Shown: in pieces, positions 44,806 through 58,335 of the stretch
Layout of the letters: each line of letters starts with the position of its first letter
How positions within the stretch are numbered: the first letter of the stretch is position 1
Assembly: GCA_022497155.1 (NCBI GenBank)
Contig: MU385751.1
Location: 124,001-188,000 of the forward strand
Source: Whalleya microplaca
Taxonomy: Eukaryota > Ascomycota > Sordariomycetes > Xylariales > Xylariaceae
Direction: 5' to 3'
Length of the DNA: 64,000 nucleotides
Position numbers and translations under genes: made by a program
Notes under the pieces: model-generated
Databases searched by the model: none
Seen by the model: the letters and a program-made list of their open reading frames with translations, nothing else
Told to the model about the DNA's origin: nothing

Positions 44806-46365
44806 TTATGACGCCGTCGGGGCAAATGCGAACCACTCCTTGACACCAACACCTGCAAACTGGCCATCCCCACCCGAAGCCGTCAGTATTGCCCTAAGTC
44901 CCGTGGTCGAAACCGTCTCGAACCCAACCTCCACCGGCGAATCCGTGGCCTCCATCGGATAGTCTTCAGATCCAACCAGGGTAACAGCAGCCCACTCGCC
45001 CTCGGCATCCAGATACTCAACATACCACGATGCCGGCGGCGGCACGCCGATATTCGACCCGGCCTTCTGGTCCGCGAAGAACGCCATGCTCGTCCCGTTC
45101 AGCTGCACAGTGGTGTTCCACGCATACGTCAGGGTACTAGTCCGCGGCGACTGCTCCGCCGCGTAGGAGCACCAGTAGTCCGGCGGAAGCGGATTCGCCT
45201 CCACGCGCTCATCGTTAACCGCCTTGATCCAGTACTGAATAGGCGTATCCCCCGCCGCCTCCGCCGTCGCGCGCGGCGCCACATTCCGACTGGGCTCACG
45301 CGGCCCCGGATCGCGCCTCGTCTGTACCACCTTCCGAATCGCCGGCGGCTCCGCGCTGTCATCCCACTCCAGCTCATCGAACGCGACGCTGCGGCGGAAG
45401 TGCCCGCCGCCCTCCGCGTCGCGCGTGTGGTACGCCAGGTACGACGTCTCGCCGACCGCGAACACGCCCGCGTGCGACGTCGTCGACGACACGATGTCGA
45501 GCACGACGCCGCGGAAGGTCCACGGCCCGAGCGCCGCCTCCGCCGTCCCGTACGCGATGCACGCGTGGTAGCTCGTCGGCGTGCACGGCGAGTCCGCGCC
45601 GGCGTTGTTCGCCGCGTACAGCAGGTAGTACGTCCCCCCGCGCTTGAGCAGCCAGGGCGCCTCGAAGAACCCCGTCAGCGAGTCCACGCGCGTCGCCCCC
45701 GAATCGGCGTTCTTGATCGTCACCATGTCCCCGCCGTCCAGCTCGTAGGCTAGCAGCTGCCCGAACGTCCCGAAGTAGATGTACGCGCGCCCGTCCTCGT
45801 CGACGAGCACCGTCGGGTCGATGTTCTGGATCGTGTTCCCCGGCTCCGGCACCGTCTGCGAGATGATGGGGCCGGACGGGTGCGCGTCCGCGAAGGGCCC
45901 CAGGGGCGAGTCCGCGACCGCGACGCCGATCGCGAACCTGTCCGCGGCGGCGCTCGCGCGTTGGGTGAAGGGCGCGTACAGGTAGAACCGCCCGTCTGCG
46001 CCCTGCACGACCTGCGCCGCGTACGCGGTGCCCGGCGCCGCCCAGGCGAAGATGTCGTGCGGGCGCGCGACGGCGCCGTGGAGCGTCCACTCGCTGCCGC
46101 CTGCCGGGCTCGGGTCACGCGCGGAGAGCACCTCCCACTCGTTGATCACGAAGCTGTTCTCCGTCGGCCCGGCCTCGTCGCGCCCCGCGATGATGTATAC
46201 CGTGTCGTTCACGACCAGGGGCGCCGGGTCCGCGGAGTAGATGGTGCCGTCGGCGAGGATGGGGTTGCCGGTTGATAGGAAGCTTGTCGTCTGGCCGAGG
46301 ACTGCTCCGGTCAGGACTGCCGAGGCCACGGTGAGTAAGTGTAGCGTTCCCATTGTCGCAGTCAT
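44806..46365 (-). CDS. Secreted glycoside hydrolase family 43 enzyme
   Basis: Single exon, 519 residues. A signal peptide (about residues 1-24; start could be Met5) precedes a five-bladed propeller of GH43 type. The expected acids are visible: Asp46 in SADPAP (base), Asp183 in NIDPTVL (pKa modulator) and Glu235 in TGFFEAPWLL (acid). WLLKRGGTYYLLYAANNAG is also typical. Residues from about 360 form a C-terminal beta-rich domain that could bind carbohydrate. The family contains arabinofuranosidases and xylosidases acting on plant cell-wall arabinoxylan or arabinan; exact specificity is not determinable here. The gene is strongly G+C-rich, with long shadow ORFs on both strands. Confidence 0.9.
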   Translation of the reverse strand: MTATMGTLHLLTVASAVLTGAVLGQTTSFLSTGNPILADGTIYSADPAPLVVNDTVYIIAGRDEAGPTENSFVINEWEVLSARDPSPAGGSEWTLHGAVARPHDIFAWAAPGTAYAAQVVQGADGRFYLYAPFTQRASAAADRFAIGVAVADSPLGPFADAHPSGPIISQTVPEPGNTIQNIDPTVLVDEDGRAYIYFGTFGQLLAYELDGGDMVTIKNADSGATRVDSLTGFFEAPWLLKRGGTYYLLYAANNAGADSPCTPTSYHACIAYGTAEAALGPWTFRGVVLDIVSSTTSHAGVFAVGETSYLAYHTRDAEGGGHFRRSVAFDELEWDDSAEPPAIRKVVQTRRDPGPREPSRNVAPRATAEAAGDTPIQYWIKAVNDERVEANPLPPDYWCSYAAEQSPRTSTLTYAWNTTVQLNGTSMAFFADQKAGSNIGVPPPASWYVEYLDAEGEWAAVTLVGSEDYPMEATDSPVEVGFETVSTTGLRAILTASGGDGQFAGVGVKEWFAFAPTAS

Positions 46366-48513
46366 GATTGGTTAGGTATCTGGCCCTTCGTGAGGATCAT
46401 CCGCGGTCGAATTGAAGAGGAGGGCTGGCTACCTCATTTTGTATATCTCTGGCGGATAGTCGCGGTCTCCCGTTGCTATAAGAGCTCCTCGAATATGTAG
46501 GCTTCATTTATGATACGACTCTGCATCTGGCCAATCCGTAGATATGGTCCTCTGCTGGGTGTCTCCAGACCCAGTCAAGTGGTACCGACCTGCCCGATTT
46601 GGGTTACCTACTCTCGACCCCGGCGGGATATTCACAATACGAAGCTCCTCTTCTCTATATATATAATAAGCCACTCGTGGAAGTATTATCCCCCGTCGGT
46701 ATTTTTGGACCCCAGCATGTCGTAGTTTGGTACTCCGGTTATATTAGCCGAGCGCAATGTGGTACTGGAAGCCGGCTCCATCACCAGAGCTGTAGTTCCT
46801 TTTACATTGGTAGGTTGCGAATCCGAGCTGGAGTAGGCTGGTTGCTTTCTCGTCAACTTCGCTCTTGTTCAGTGTGGGTGTCAATACTTCGTGCCTTATG
46901 AGCACTTTATCGCTTCCATATCACTACTCCCTATATATGTGGCGACGAATGCCATGGTACTTGAGAATACAAGCCCTTTTGGAAGCTAAGGCCAATACGA
47001 CTATGACTTAATCATTCTCTATACTCCGGTGTATTAACTATTTCAAGTTAAATTTTATAATCTGCTCCGCTTCCGCTGAATTTACACTGATATTAAGAGC
47101 TTGTATTATGGGCGGCTATACAATCATTCTAATCAGGGACTAGCTAACCTTATATAACCACTGGTTTTCGGATATTTATGGATTGATTCAGGTGAGATAC
47201 GAGTAGACTGCATCATGAGCCACATGCACCTACGTGAAGTCGTTATAAGTAGTTACTCAAAGCGCTGATGTTCTCTGGGTACGATGCTGAATAGCTCATT
47301 GATTGGACAATCGTCTGACCTTGAACCTGCAACAGCCCTACGATCATTTTGTTAAGCATCAGCCTACTAAGTGAGCATGAGAAGAAGTCAATTTCCTACT
47401 CGGGTTTGTTGTGATTGTATACCTTTAAGTAGGAGGGTTTCCGCAAGATATCATCTAGTCACTGTATCATCCACATGTAAACATGTCAGCCTTGAAGAAA
47501 TGTTATTCTAGGTTTTACCTCCACACTACTCTAGAATATACACACCTGCCTAATATCCTAACAACGTATGTAGTTCACGTTCATGGATGAATACACCATG
47601 TCCCCTTCTATCTAGTATTTCGCAATCTCTGCAGAAACTTATCCCTCCCTTTTCAAAGTTTAGCTTGAAAAGTGGTCGTTGGTGATATATATTCATATCG
47701 GGGCTGGGATATACAAATATATGCGGAAATGATATGACAACGGCTCTAAGATATCTCTTAAAGTAGGAGCATAGTTTGACTATGCAACACAACAATATAA
47801 TTCTATATGTTAACATTTATCGATAGTGACAGATAGATGTTCAGATATAGTTCAAAATAAATGATCATTTCGTGTATTCTTTCGTCTTCTGATCGCCGAT
47901 GTGCCAGTGTCTTAATGTTTTCTTTGACATAAATGATCATGAGAAATCCTATATGCAAGTAGGTATGGAGAAAGATCATACCTCGGCGATAATTTCAAAG
48001 AGGGAATATTGAATGTATCGCGTGAAGAGAAGATAAAGCATAAATGCATTCACAAAAGTAGCAGTTACAATGTAGACAGTGATAGCGAAACGATGGAGCA
48101 GCAATGCAAGTCGCGGTTGTCAGGTATGCAGAATTTGTAACTAAGCTTACGCTCACTCCTCGCATATAACTCATACATAAAAGACACAGCGATATGCTTG
48201 GACTGTCTTCGAAGTGTTCTACGTGATTGCTCTGTGTGATCTTCCAGTCTGTTATAGATCTCTTCCATCCAATAACTCGTTATAGAAAGAGTGCATATAG
48301 CGCCAAGAACCATAGATATACAATGACTGTGAAGTAACTGAACCACATGTTTAAGGTATCATAGCCTCCTATTCCTTATTCCCACTGGTAAGTGCTCATA
48401 ATGGTAAAAGAACTGGTATTATTTAACATCATATCATCTAGACATCTATTCAAAACAGAGACCTCTCTTCAAGCTTCAGCTTATATTCATCCAAGTCTCT
48501 CATTCTGCCTCGA
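46366..48513. other. 2.1-kb gene-free gap between GH43 and permease
   Basis: The left end holds the GH43 promoter, the right end the 3' UTR of the permease gene. The middle is moderately A+T-rich with only short ORFs (up to 93 codons) lacking domain-like sequence. It still contains normal CA/TG frequencies by eye, so it is not a RIP block. Confidence 0.5.
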
Positions 48514-50498
48514 TCAAGCAGCACCATACGTTGTGTTGATGTTGTCTTTGTCGTTTTTGGCCCCTAAAACAGCCTCCTCATCTAAGTCTTGTTGGCTACT
48601 ACCATTGTTGTAGGCAAGTGTGACCTCATCAATGGATTCGCCAACTTCCATCCACGTCTCGCTGCATGCGGGGATAGGGGACAGTTTACACAAGATCCAG
48701 TACATTCCCGAAGAAACGATGAACCCGCAAAAGAAGTTGAAGTTGTAGATGTACGTGGCGCCGATAGGAACGTTGCCCCCATTTACAGCCCCTGCGAAGC
48801 CTACCACATTGATAAGAATGCCGCTGATGTATGCCGCGTATGCTCTCCAGTGGAAACCAAAGGTGAAGAAATAGGGACCAGTCTTCCTGGCATCGTATAG
48901 CTCCTTGAGTTCGAGGTAACCTTTACGAACAAAGTAGTAGTCGCTGCACATAACGCCCGCAATCGAACTGAGGAACACCGAATAGGAGGAGAGGTAAGTC
49001 GTGAATTGATTGGCGGATGCAAGTAGGTTATATGGGCACATTGCTAAGCCGACAAGTGCACAGATATAGCCGCCACGGCGGATATTGATGAATCGAGGGA
49101 ATAACGCTGTCATATCAGTCCCTGCTGAGATGGAGTTCGCGGCGATATTTGTGCCTAATTGGGCGAGCGCAAACGCCAATGCGATAACAAAAACACCAAA
49201 TCGTTGGCCCGAACCGCCATCGTCACTACATTATCTAGAGTCAATATTTTTTCTGTCAAGACATTTTGACACATTGTTGAAAGCTTAAGGGCCCATCCGG
49301 AAGAAAAGGTTCCCAAAACCAGACGGGAAGTAATCAGAGACGAATTAGAATGCTACTCACATGAACTTCTCCAACAAGTCAAGAGGATCCCAGATCGGTT
49401 CGCTGCCTGGATATATTACGACCGAGCTAGATGACACAAAGATTCCGATGAAAGAAGTGACAGCAAAGCCGATAGGAATAGCAAAGAGCTGTGACCAGAG
49501 GGCGTCGCGCGGCTTACCCGCAAATCGAGAGAAATCAGGATCGTTGACGATGAGAGTTGCGAAATTGGCGATCGAGCTCATGACACCTTTGATAAATTCC
49601 CAGGCAAGGTCGCTTCCTTCGATTGTTGCTCCCCGTCGTACGATAGGACCCGCGCCACCGGCACGAACAAGAGCCCATATGAAGAAAGCAATTCCGGCGC
49701 AAGGAACAAAATAGGCCTTCACTGTGAAAAGATGGCGAATCTGGTGTACGGGGAACCAGATGGCTGGCAATGATAAGAGCCAGAAAAGAAAGAACGAGAC
49801 ATAGTCCGCCGTAGTGGTCTCTGACGCGGCCGAGAACGTGTTCGGGATAGTGTTGCGATCCTAATATTCCGATGTCAGCCGTCGTGCAAGGACGCCAACC
49901 CGGTCAACTGAAACTTACCCAACTGAGCCAGATCGATCGAATCATGAGGTAAACACAATGTCCACCAATATACGACTGCACGCCATACCAAATGCAAGCC
50001 ATGGCAGCGCGATTAAATATGGGCCAAAGACTACCCCAGATGCCAAAGCTGGATCTGTTCACGACAGGGAAACCAATATGGTACATCGCACCAATGCGAC
50101 CGGTAGAGCAGATGAAACCAGCAGCAATGGCGTATCCAATCCACACACACAACCAAGATTGCCACCAGGACAACCCATTCACGATCATGGTCGAGCTGAT
50201 CATCCACGTGTTGATATTGAAGGAATCAGCGATCCAGAAACCGACAAAGTTCCATGGTCCCCATTGGCGTCTCTGGGGCTCGACAGGCTTAAGATCGTTG
50301 TTTGTCAACTACTATCGGTCAGCTCTGGATGACTTGGGCGACCTTCGTTGGCGGCGACGATGATTGACCAATGGGATAAGGTCATATCAGCAGCAGATGT
50401 AGCCTTACCATCAGCTGGGCGGTGGTGAGACCCTCCTCATGGTCAACAGCGACCTTGTCGGCCCAATTATTGAGCTTAGAAGTGTGAAGTCTATTCAT
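48514..50498 (-). CDS. NCS1-family nucleobase/nucleoside/allantoin permease (Fur type)
   Basis: Four minus-strand exons, 50409-50498, 49919-50308, 49361-49860 and 48514-49225, give 563 residues, normal for fungal Fur transporters. The N-terminal [23 protein letters not shown] is the NCS1 entry signature, followed by about 12 TMs. Substrate-site neighbourhoods include [34 protein letters not shown] and [17 protein letters not shown]. The cytosolic tail is acidic. Such proteins import uracil, uridine, allantoin or related compounds with H+ at the plasma membrane. The substrate cannot be chosen from sequence. The third intron (135 bp) is longer than the others. Confidence 0.92.
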
Positions 50499-52140
50499 TG
50501 CGACGATAGACGGGCCGGGGGTTGGCTAGTGGTTGAGTACCATAGGGGTCCCTCGAATTAGGTAATTCTTGAGTAATGGAAACCAAGACCTCAGCTATGA
50601 CGATGCGGCTGAATGGGGGGAAGAGAAAGTTAAATTCGCCTTATTGGAAAAGAAACCATGGGGTGTCAGACTCTATATAGGTGAATGATAAGGTCGCGTA
50701 ATGACACTGGCATGTGGGAAGCAGGGCTTCAAGCATAGTTTGTATTGTAAGATGACAAGAGAAAAACGAGTCCTCGTCAGAAGAAGAACTAATAAACCGC
50801 GACCGCTTTGCTAGAGCGAGCGACTCGAATACCGGCCGAGGGTATGTATACATAGGTCAAAGACAGAAAGATAACGTGTGAGAACTCCCCCACATTACAT
50901 ACCTCATCCTCTTACCGTAGCCAGGTAGATACATGCTTGGCAAATCCCTCCTCTCGTCGGTGTTGCCGTAGTGCTTTGTAGATTGGCGTCGAGATAGAAG
51001 ACTGATTGGCTATCTACAATGCCAAAGAGCGACATGGCGAAAGTGACTTGCGAGAGTGCAAGGAAAAGAGACATTGACGACCATCTGATATCTGGTTATG
51101 TCCTCCCTTTTGGTTTAGCGGATCGTAGTGGAGCATGGGGTCCTGGGGAGCTCCACTGATTATGACGGAAATCATGCTAGTGCTATCGTTCGGGAAGATA
51201 ATTATGTGATCGCATCGAGCAACGCTTTGAACGATCCTTTCATCTAGTTATATACTTGATTGCCTCGCCCTACAAGACGCGACAGCTTCGTCAACTCCAT
51301 TGTCAACCAACGTCGGTCTGCTGACTTTGGAGAAATGCTCAAACACATGCGCACTTGTGCGCAATCCTCTTCTTAGAGATTATACTACTTGATTAATGTC
51401 GCTTGACAAATGAATACTTGGTAGCATTGACAGAATGTCCCTAGTAATGGTGGTTGGCTTGAAATCGTAGCGTCGAAGAGAGCCTCGCTCCAACTAATGG
51501 CGCTAATGTCATTCAAGGGCCTAGATTTTCAGGTTGTCGACGGCTATTATCCTCTAACGGCAAAACCCCTGGCTTAGGCTTTAAAAGCCAGTCCGCGCTC
51601 GCTAGCGAACATAGTGCAACATGCCATGTGGTGTGACGGCAGGACAGGACGAAGCATCGTGTAATACCTCCATGGTTTTCCAGATGCCTGGAGCTGCCTG
51701 GTGGCCCCTATTTAAGTAAGCACAGCAACAGCTTTGTGTCTAGGTATCATCTATGCTCTGCTAGAACTCTACAATTGCTGTTTTGGATATTGGGTTTTGC
51801 GGTTGTCAATAACCTTTGGAACACAGGGCTGACAGGGCTGAGGACAAAGTATACTGTAGTTCAAAATGTTCACGATTAATAAATCTTTGCATATTCCAGA
51901 ACTTGAATTGCCCACATTGGCCTTGGAGTAGAAGTGGACTTTAGCCAACTAGCGGGCTCACTATCGTAGGTAAATTCTAAGCATTGCATTAAATATTCCT
52001 TCGGAAAGTCTTAGTCATAGTCCAGATGAGTTAAAGATTGATCACGTATCATCAAGAATGATATGTTGTTGAGGTTGGTTCTTGTTAACTAATAAAACTA
52101 GTGTAAACTGTAATTGGCGACTACAACAGGTCGCACCATG
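50499..52140. other. Gene-free gap between permease and A+T-rich block
   Basis: 1.64 kb of ordinary composition containing the permease promoter. No gene, RNA or repeat recognised; this is the last normal sequence before the repeat block. Confidence 0.5.
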
Positions 52141-52450
52141 CCTAAGGCCGTGTTTACCAACTTGACTGCGGCCACTGGCTTCGATCAAAAATGTATCTTT
52201 TTGCCACCACAGGGGGGTCTCTCCACCGAACCTTACCCCCTTTAGCTGTGATATACAGCTGTATAACAGCTACAAGTCGTGCACAACTCCCGCAGCGGCG
52301 GCAGCCAGCTTTATGAAAAACGGGGTTGTATACCCCCTGTTTTCTAGGCAACTTTACCTTATAAAGTAGGCAGTCCAGCCGCCGCAGTCATTGTGGCGGC
52401 TGTTGAATTTTGCAACAGCCGTAAAATAAGACTGCGGCGACTAGACATAT
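52141..52450. other. G+C-rich, hairpin-containing segment at the repeat-block boundary
   Basis: Contains the word GACTGCGGC near 52157 and 52430 and its near-inverse GCCGCAGTC near 52381. A perfect 9-bp stem with a 7-base loop lies at 52397-52405/52413-52421. It may be the end of a decayed transposon; no family is assigned. Confidence 0.35.
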
Positions 52451-53075
52451 CGTTACTAAATAGGGTTAGTTTTTACTTGAAAGGCCGACCTGAAACTATC
52501 GTAAATAATAGGGATATTAATAGTAATAACGGCGTAAGCTTCTAAAAATAAAAATAGAAAAAGGAAAAAATACTAGCTATTTAGATTTAATTAATAAAAT
52601 AAAAAATCAACCCTCCGATCGGCGTAACTTTAAAGGAAAGGTATTAACGGCGTTAAATAAAAAGCTTTAAAAATATTAAAGGAGGAGGTATAAAAAAAGG
52701 TCTTAAAGCTAATGGTTAAGGCGATAAAAACCTATAATACATTTAGTAAATTACCTAATTTTTAATGTAATTTATATAAGTCGATAAGTATATATAAAGC
52801 TTAATAATGGCAGTTTTAAGATTTTAATAAACACGGCTTAAAGGTCACGTGGTCACCTTATACCTAGCTGTTTTAAGGTTATTTTAAGTATATACCGGTA
52901 GGTATTTATGTGAGGCTAAAATGTATATAATTAATGATAATTTAAGCTATCTGTATATAAGTAAAGCTATAGCTATATAAGGAGAGAGGTAGCTGTGCCA
53001 CCTCCTTAGCCACCCACCTATAGCTGCGCTATAAAGGGTGTATATAATAAAGTATATATAGCTGTAAGCCTAACA
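52451..53075. repeat. A+T-rich repeat sequence, possible 3' LTR of the minus-strand gypsy element
   Basis: The sequence turns strongly A+T-rich here. On the minus strand a purine-rich tract (AGGGACGGGGTG) is followed at 53075 by TGTTAGGCTTACAG, which is how a polypurine tract and LTR start look. The other LTR end and a matching copy on the right were not found. Confidence 0.4.
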
Positions 53076-56000
53076 AACACCCCGTCCCTAAAAAAAAAAT
53101 AACGTCCTTATTATTTATTAATTATAGTAAAAGTAATAAATTTATTAGTTCTATTATTAATTACTATCGTTTTATTTTTAAAATTTTTATTTATAACAAT
53201 AGTAATATATATATTTATTTTAAAATTAAAATGTTTTAAAACGCCGTTTCTATTATTCTCGAGCGAGCTAAAAGTTCCTTTAACGAAAAAAGTTTCGCTA
53301 ATAATAATATATATATTAAAAGTGTTTGCGGTTTAACGATAGTACGTATATCGATAAAGTATAAGTATCGTAATAATATGTATATTAACGACAGAAAATA
53401 AGGTCGGATAAAATAAACGTCGTAATAATACGTATACTAACGACAGAAGTTAAAATAAAATAAAATAAAATACCGTTAAGGGTAATATGTATACCGGTAA
53501 CTTAAGGTAAGATATTTATTAATATATATATTAATAATTTAAATCTTGCTTGCTAATTTATTATCGATTATTGCCTAACGCCGAACGTTAAAAAAAAGAT
53601 AAAAAAAAAACCGAAAAAACAGAAAAAATCCGATAAAACGAAAGAAATCAAACCGGATAACCGAACTAAAAAAGTCGAATATAATTAGTCGCTAAATCCG
53701 CGTTTAAGGATTGCCGGCACTAATATATATAAAGTAAATAGCTTATTTATTTCGGAATAAATAATTATTTTTATAAACGAAATTATTTATTACTTAATGT
53801 TATCGAAAAACTTTTTAAGGTTTTATAAAACGTTATAAATATTATCGCGAATACCGGCTTATATTAAATTAACCGCATTATTAAAATTACTTTAAGCAAA
53901 ATAAATTTCTTTATCGAATTTATTTTTCGCAATATTTAATTCGGTATTTAATTTTATTTAGAAATCCGTTAATTCGGTATCGACTTTTCGTTTAACAGTA
54001 TTTATTTTTTTAACAAATACTTGCGAGGTTTTATTTGCTGTTAGGTTATTTATTTTTACTTATATATTAATAATATCTTTTGCCGACTTTTAATAAGAGG
54101 TAATTAATTAATTATATTTTTTCTTTAGGACAAAAACTCGACTTTTTAGTTTCAGAATTTTTTATTTGGCTTTTTAAATCTTTTTTTAGTTTTCGAATAA
54201 TATTATACGAAACTTTACGTTTACGGAACTAACGCTTTCGTATATGTTATTATTATTTACTTAAAACCTGTAATTTTTATCGGAATATAATACTGTTAGA
54301 TAATTTAATACGGCTTATATTTTTTTTTTAGCTTTATTTAATATATCAGACGTCGAGATATCGGCTAATATAAATCGTACTGTTTTGCCTTTATTTTTAT
54401 TACCCGTATTAGGCAGTCTTAAGTTTTAAGGTCCGGCAGGAGCTTTATTGTTTCTAGTAAGATCTATTATAATAGTATTAGTAATAACCTTTTTTTTAAT
54501 AGGCTGTCGGGAATTTAAATCTATTAAAGTTTCGTTTCGTTATAATTTAGCGGGATTTAAATTCGACAAATTTATACGTTATTAATTATTAATATTTTAT
54601 TCCACTAACGGTTTATTTAATAGCTATATTAATCCGGTTTTTTCTAAAAGAGCTACGATTTTTTTAGAAATAAAACTTATACTACTATAGGCGTTATTAT
54701 ATAATCTAAAAACTTCTAGCTACTTTTTACTTAGTCGCAGTAATTTTGTCGTTAAATTTGTCGCTTATTTTTACTATAAAGCCTTTAGCTTTTTTTTAAC
54801 TTCCTTATATAAAATAGTTTTTACTATTATTTTACCGGGATAAAATAGCTTTATATATATTAACGTTTTATTAATATTTACCTAAAATACTATAGGCATA
54901 TTTATTAAAACTCGTTTTTAAAAGGTTTTAATATTTTTAGATAAAACCGCAAATATATTTTTAGCGGTATACTTTCGCGAATTCTTTATTAAAATAATTA
55001 TAAGCGTAAAATCCATTTCGTTTAATTTCGATATAATAATTTTTTAGCAAATAACATCTCGTCTTTATCCGTTTTACTTATCTTCGCTATAGCTATAAGC
55101 TAAATACTTCTTTACCGCCGCTATATTAAATTTCGTAAATAAATATATATTAAAAATAATATAATATTTAACTATATTGTTAACGAAATAAGTCCGTAAC
55201 GAAATATAATCTTATAAGAAATAAAGGTTCGTATTTTTTCTTTTTATATTTATACTACTTAAAGCGTTAATAATATATAAACGATATATAAAATATATAT
55301 ATAATATTATAGCTTCCTTAAGAAATTTTTTGTAGCAATTATATTTCGATATTTATTTTCGGAATAATATAGATAATCTTCCAGTCTTAACCTAGATCGG
55401 AACTCGAATTAGCCGGGGAAAAATCGGTATTTAAATCGGTTTAAACGGAAAAAACTGCCATTTCGGATATCGTTTTAAACTTAAGCTTATTTAAAAACAG
55501 CTTATTTTTAGCGTTAAATTTAGCTACCAGTTCAAATATATTTTATATAAGTAATTCCCGTAAGTACTACTTATTATACATTACCTTATACCTTTTTTAA
55601 CGCACCAGATATTTTAAAATAAAATAGCCGCCGATTTTTAATACTTTATATTTAAGTAAACAATTAATCTCGAAAGATTTTTACTTTTCGTTATCGCTAT
55701 TAATAAAAACTTAACCTAATCTAAGTTTTTTATAATACTATAAGTTATTATTTATCGGAACTAAAAACAGTTACGCCATTAAAACTACCCGGTAAACCTT
55801 CTAATATTTAAGAAAATTTAATTCGTATATTAGGTTTTTTATATATTTAATAATTATAAAAAGTCCGGTACGTTATTAGCTTTATTTCCTTAACGGATCG
55901 CCTAATAAATAATATCTCTTATATAGCTTTAAGTAAACTTTTTTGCCGATATTAAACAAAAGTAAATTATATCTAAAATTATAACGCATTTTTATATCGT

Positions 56001-56287
56001 CGGCCGCGAAATTAATAATAACTTTCGCTTTTTTTTAGTACAAATTACGAAACGTTTCGTAATCGATAACTTTTTTAAAAACTTCTAATATAAATAAAAC
56101 TAAATTAAGTTTAAAATTATAAACTATTTTATTAAAAGATTTATTTAAAACTAACGACTTTAAATTATTTAGGTTATATTATAAAGCTAGTAAAATAATA
56201 GTTTATTACATACCTATTACCGCTATATAATACTTAATAGCTATTTTAATATCCTAGTTTTTCCGTTTTAACTGCCTATTTATTTAA

Positions 56288-56595
56288 AGATAGTAAACTA
56301 TCGATATAACAAACTTCGTTCCGAATTAGGCGAAAATAGTTTGCTATATTTCGCTAATAAACTTAGGGTCCCTATCGGAAACAATTTTATAAAATATACC
56401 CTAATTATAAAATAGCAATACTTACAATATTATATCGGCCTATATTTTTGCTATATATATAAAATAGCCCGTAATTAATATATACTTTTTTAAAAACTTA
56501 TATACTATAATTAAATATATATCGATTTCGTTAAAGCCTAGTACCTACTATATAATACCGAGCGAAAGTTCTTTCGGTAATTTAACTATAAAATC
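56288..56595 (-). pseudogene. Integrase core fossil (DDE) of gypsy element
   Basis: Minus-strand reading shows DFIVKLPKE (56581-56595 and leftwards), then IVSDRDPKF (56362-56385 for the first eight residues) and FVISIVYY. These correspond to the first and second acidic positions of the retroviral-type integrase core and the start of the third. Several stops interrupt the frame, mostly at positions where TGG or CAA codons would be expected before C-to-T change. Confidence 0.8.
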
Positions 56596-57739
56596 CTATA
56601 CTAATATATAAAACGGAATAAAAGGGCTATTTATAAATTATAACTAACCAATCGGTTTAAACTTATCTTATTTATATTTAAGGCAATCGGGATATTTATA
56701 AACGTAATTCTGTAATTTTTTTATTAAATTCGGGATAGTTACTGCTTTAAAATCTTAAGCTATTTTTTTAGAACCGAAATAATGCTTTTTATTATATACA
56801 ATATCGAAAATATTACCTATATAAAAATTTAATATATATAATTACCTTTAACTATATTCCGCGATATAATATAAAAAACTATTATCGGATAACTTATAAT
56901 AATAACTGTAATATTTTTTTTTACTAAACTTTAACGTTACAATTAGTTTACGCCATTTCTGCTTATTTTTATATTTATTATATAACTTTTATCGGAAATT
57001 ATTATTTAACGTTATCTCGGTAATAATTATATAACCGAAATCGTTAAAAATATTTTCCAAAATATTTCGCGTTTTATCTTTTATATCGTTTTACTTAGGT
57101 TTAATTAAAAGCCTTAATAATATATCCGGTACTAAATTTAATCTTCCCGAAATATACCGTATGTTTAGCCGAAATTATAATAAATATATCGATACTGTTA
57201 TAAACTTATTATTTATTTTTATTAAATCTGTTAATTTTAAACTAGTTTAATTTATAATAACTCGAGTAGCCCGATAGTCCGTAAATATAATAACGTTTTA
57301 AATATAAAACTAAATATATATTCTTAGCTAGCGGCATATTTACATAAAACAAAAAACTTCAAGCTTTATTATTTTATACCGTATTTTAGCGCTAGTTAGT
57401 ATTTTAAATAAGAATATAATAGAAAATATTAAATCGACAGATATATTAACGTTATTTTAAAATATAACTAAATAAAAAACTATTACGCTATATTCGCGCT
57501 TTTTAAAAACGTCGATTTTAATAAATGTAATCTCGTTATAATTCTAATAAACTAAATAATAAAAATTACCCAATCAATCCTATAAGATTATAAAAAATTT
57601 ACGCTTTTTTTTTGTCGGCTTAAATTTTATTTTTGCTATATACGTTCTTTATTTATTAATAGACTTAAGTATTTTATTTACGTTTCGTCCTTTTGCCAAA
57701 AGTTAAGTTTTACGCTACTATAAAAAATCGACTTTTTGC

Positions 57740-58335
57740 TAATATTACGGTATAAATTTTCGCAAAAATCCAGTTATATTAATATATATCTTAAAAGTAT
57801 TAAATATAATAAATATAGCAATATTCCTAATCGCTTAAATCTTATCGTCCGTTATTAAAACTCCGGTACTATTTACGTTAAAACTAAATAACTTAATAAA
57901 CAAATAAGCAACGAAAAATTTCTTAAGGTTTAAAGCGATACCGATTTTCTCGAATTTATTTAATACAGCTATAATATATTTAACATACTTTTCGGCATTT
58001 CGGCTAAAAATAATAATATTGTCGATATAAACTACTATAAATAAAAAAAATTTACGCAGCTTTTAATTTATAAACTGCTAGATATAAATTAAGCTATTTC
58101 GAAATTCTATAAATATAATATTAAATATTTTAAATTCTCGCGATAATATAATTATTATTCGGTTCCGATAATCCGGATATATAAATAGCTAATAAAAAAA
58201 CTTAAAACAATCGAATACCGAAAAATATATATACTTTTTTAATTTCTTTATAATCGACTTTTAAATAAATAATAAATATATATTTAATATAATTATTTTA
58301 TTTAATATTTTTAAATCTATTATTATACGGCCTTT
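57740..58335 (-). pseudogene. Reverse transcriptase fossil of gypsy element
   Basis: Minus-strand reading gives GRIIIDLKILN, VFDCFKFFY and VVYIDNIIIFS (YIDN at 58018-58029, from an ancestral YIDD), then TDDKI and GFLRKFIP. This is the Ty3/gypsy RT order, ending in the gypsy-typical connection to RNase H. The second catalytic Asp is Asn, and stops are present, so it is dead. Confidence 0.85.

Noticed and set aside
45374..46275. Long ORFs overlapping the GH43 gene in other frames
   Set aside because: Compositional shadows rich in Arg/Ala/Gly/Pro; the GH43 frame has the catalytic motifs.
47550..48346. Two short minus-strand ORFs (88 and 93 codons) between GH43 and the permease
   Set aside because: Composition and lack of context do not support coding; no splice continuation found.
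52154..52351. 65-codon ORF in the G+C island
   Set aside because: Sits in hairpin-rich repeat-like sequence with no family resemblance.
52397..52445. Helitron 3' end (hairpin followed by CTAG)
   Set aside because: The hairpin-to-CTRR distance (about 19 bp) and the base after CTAG (A, not T) do not fit.
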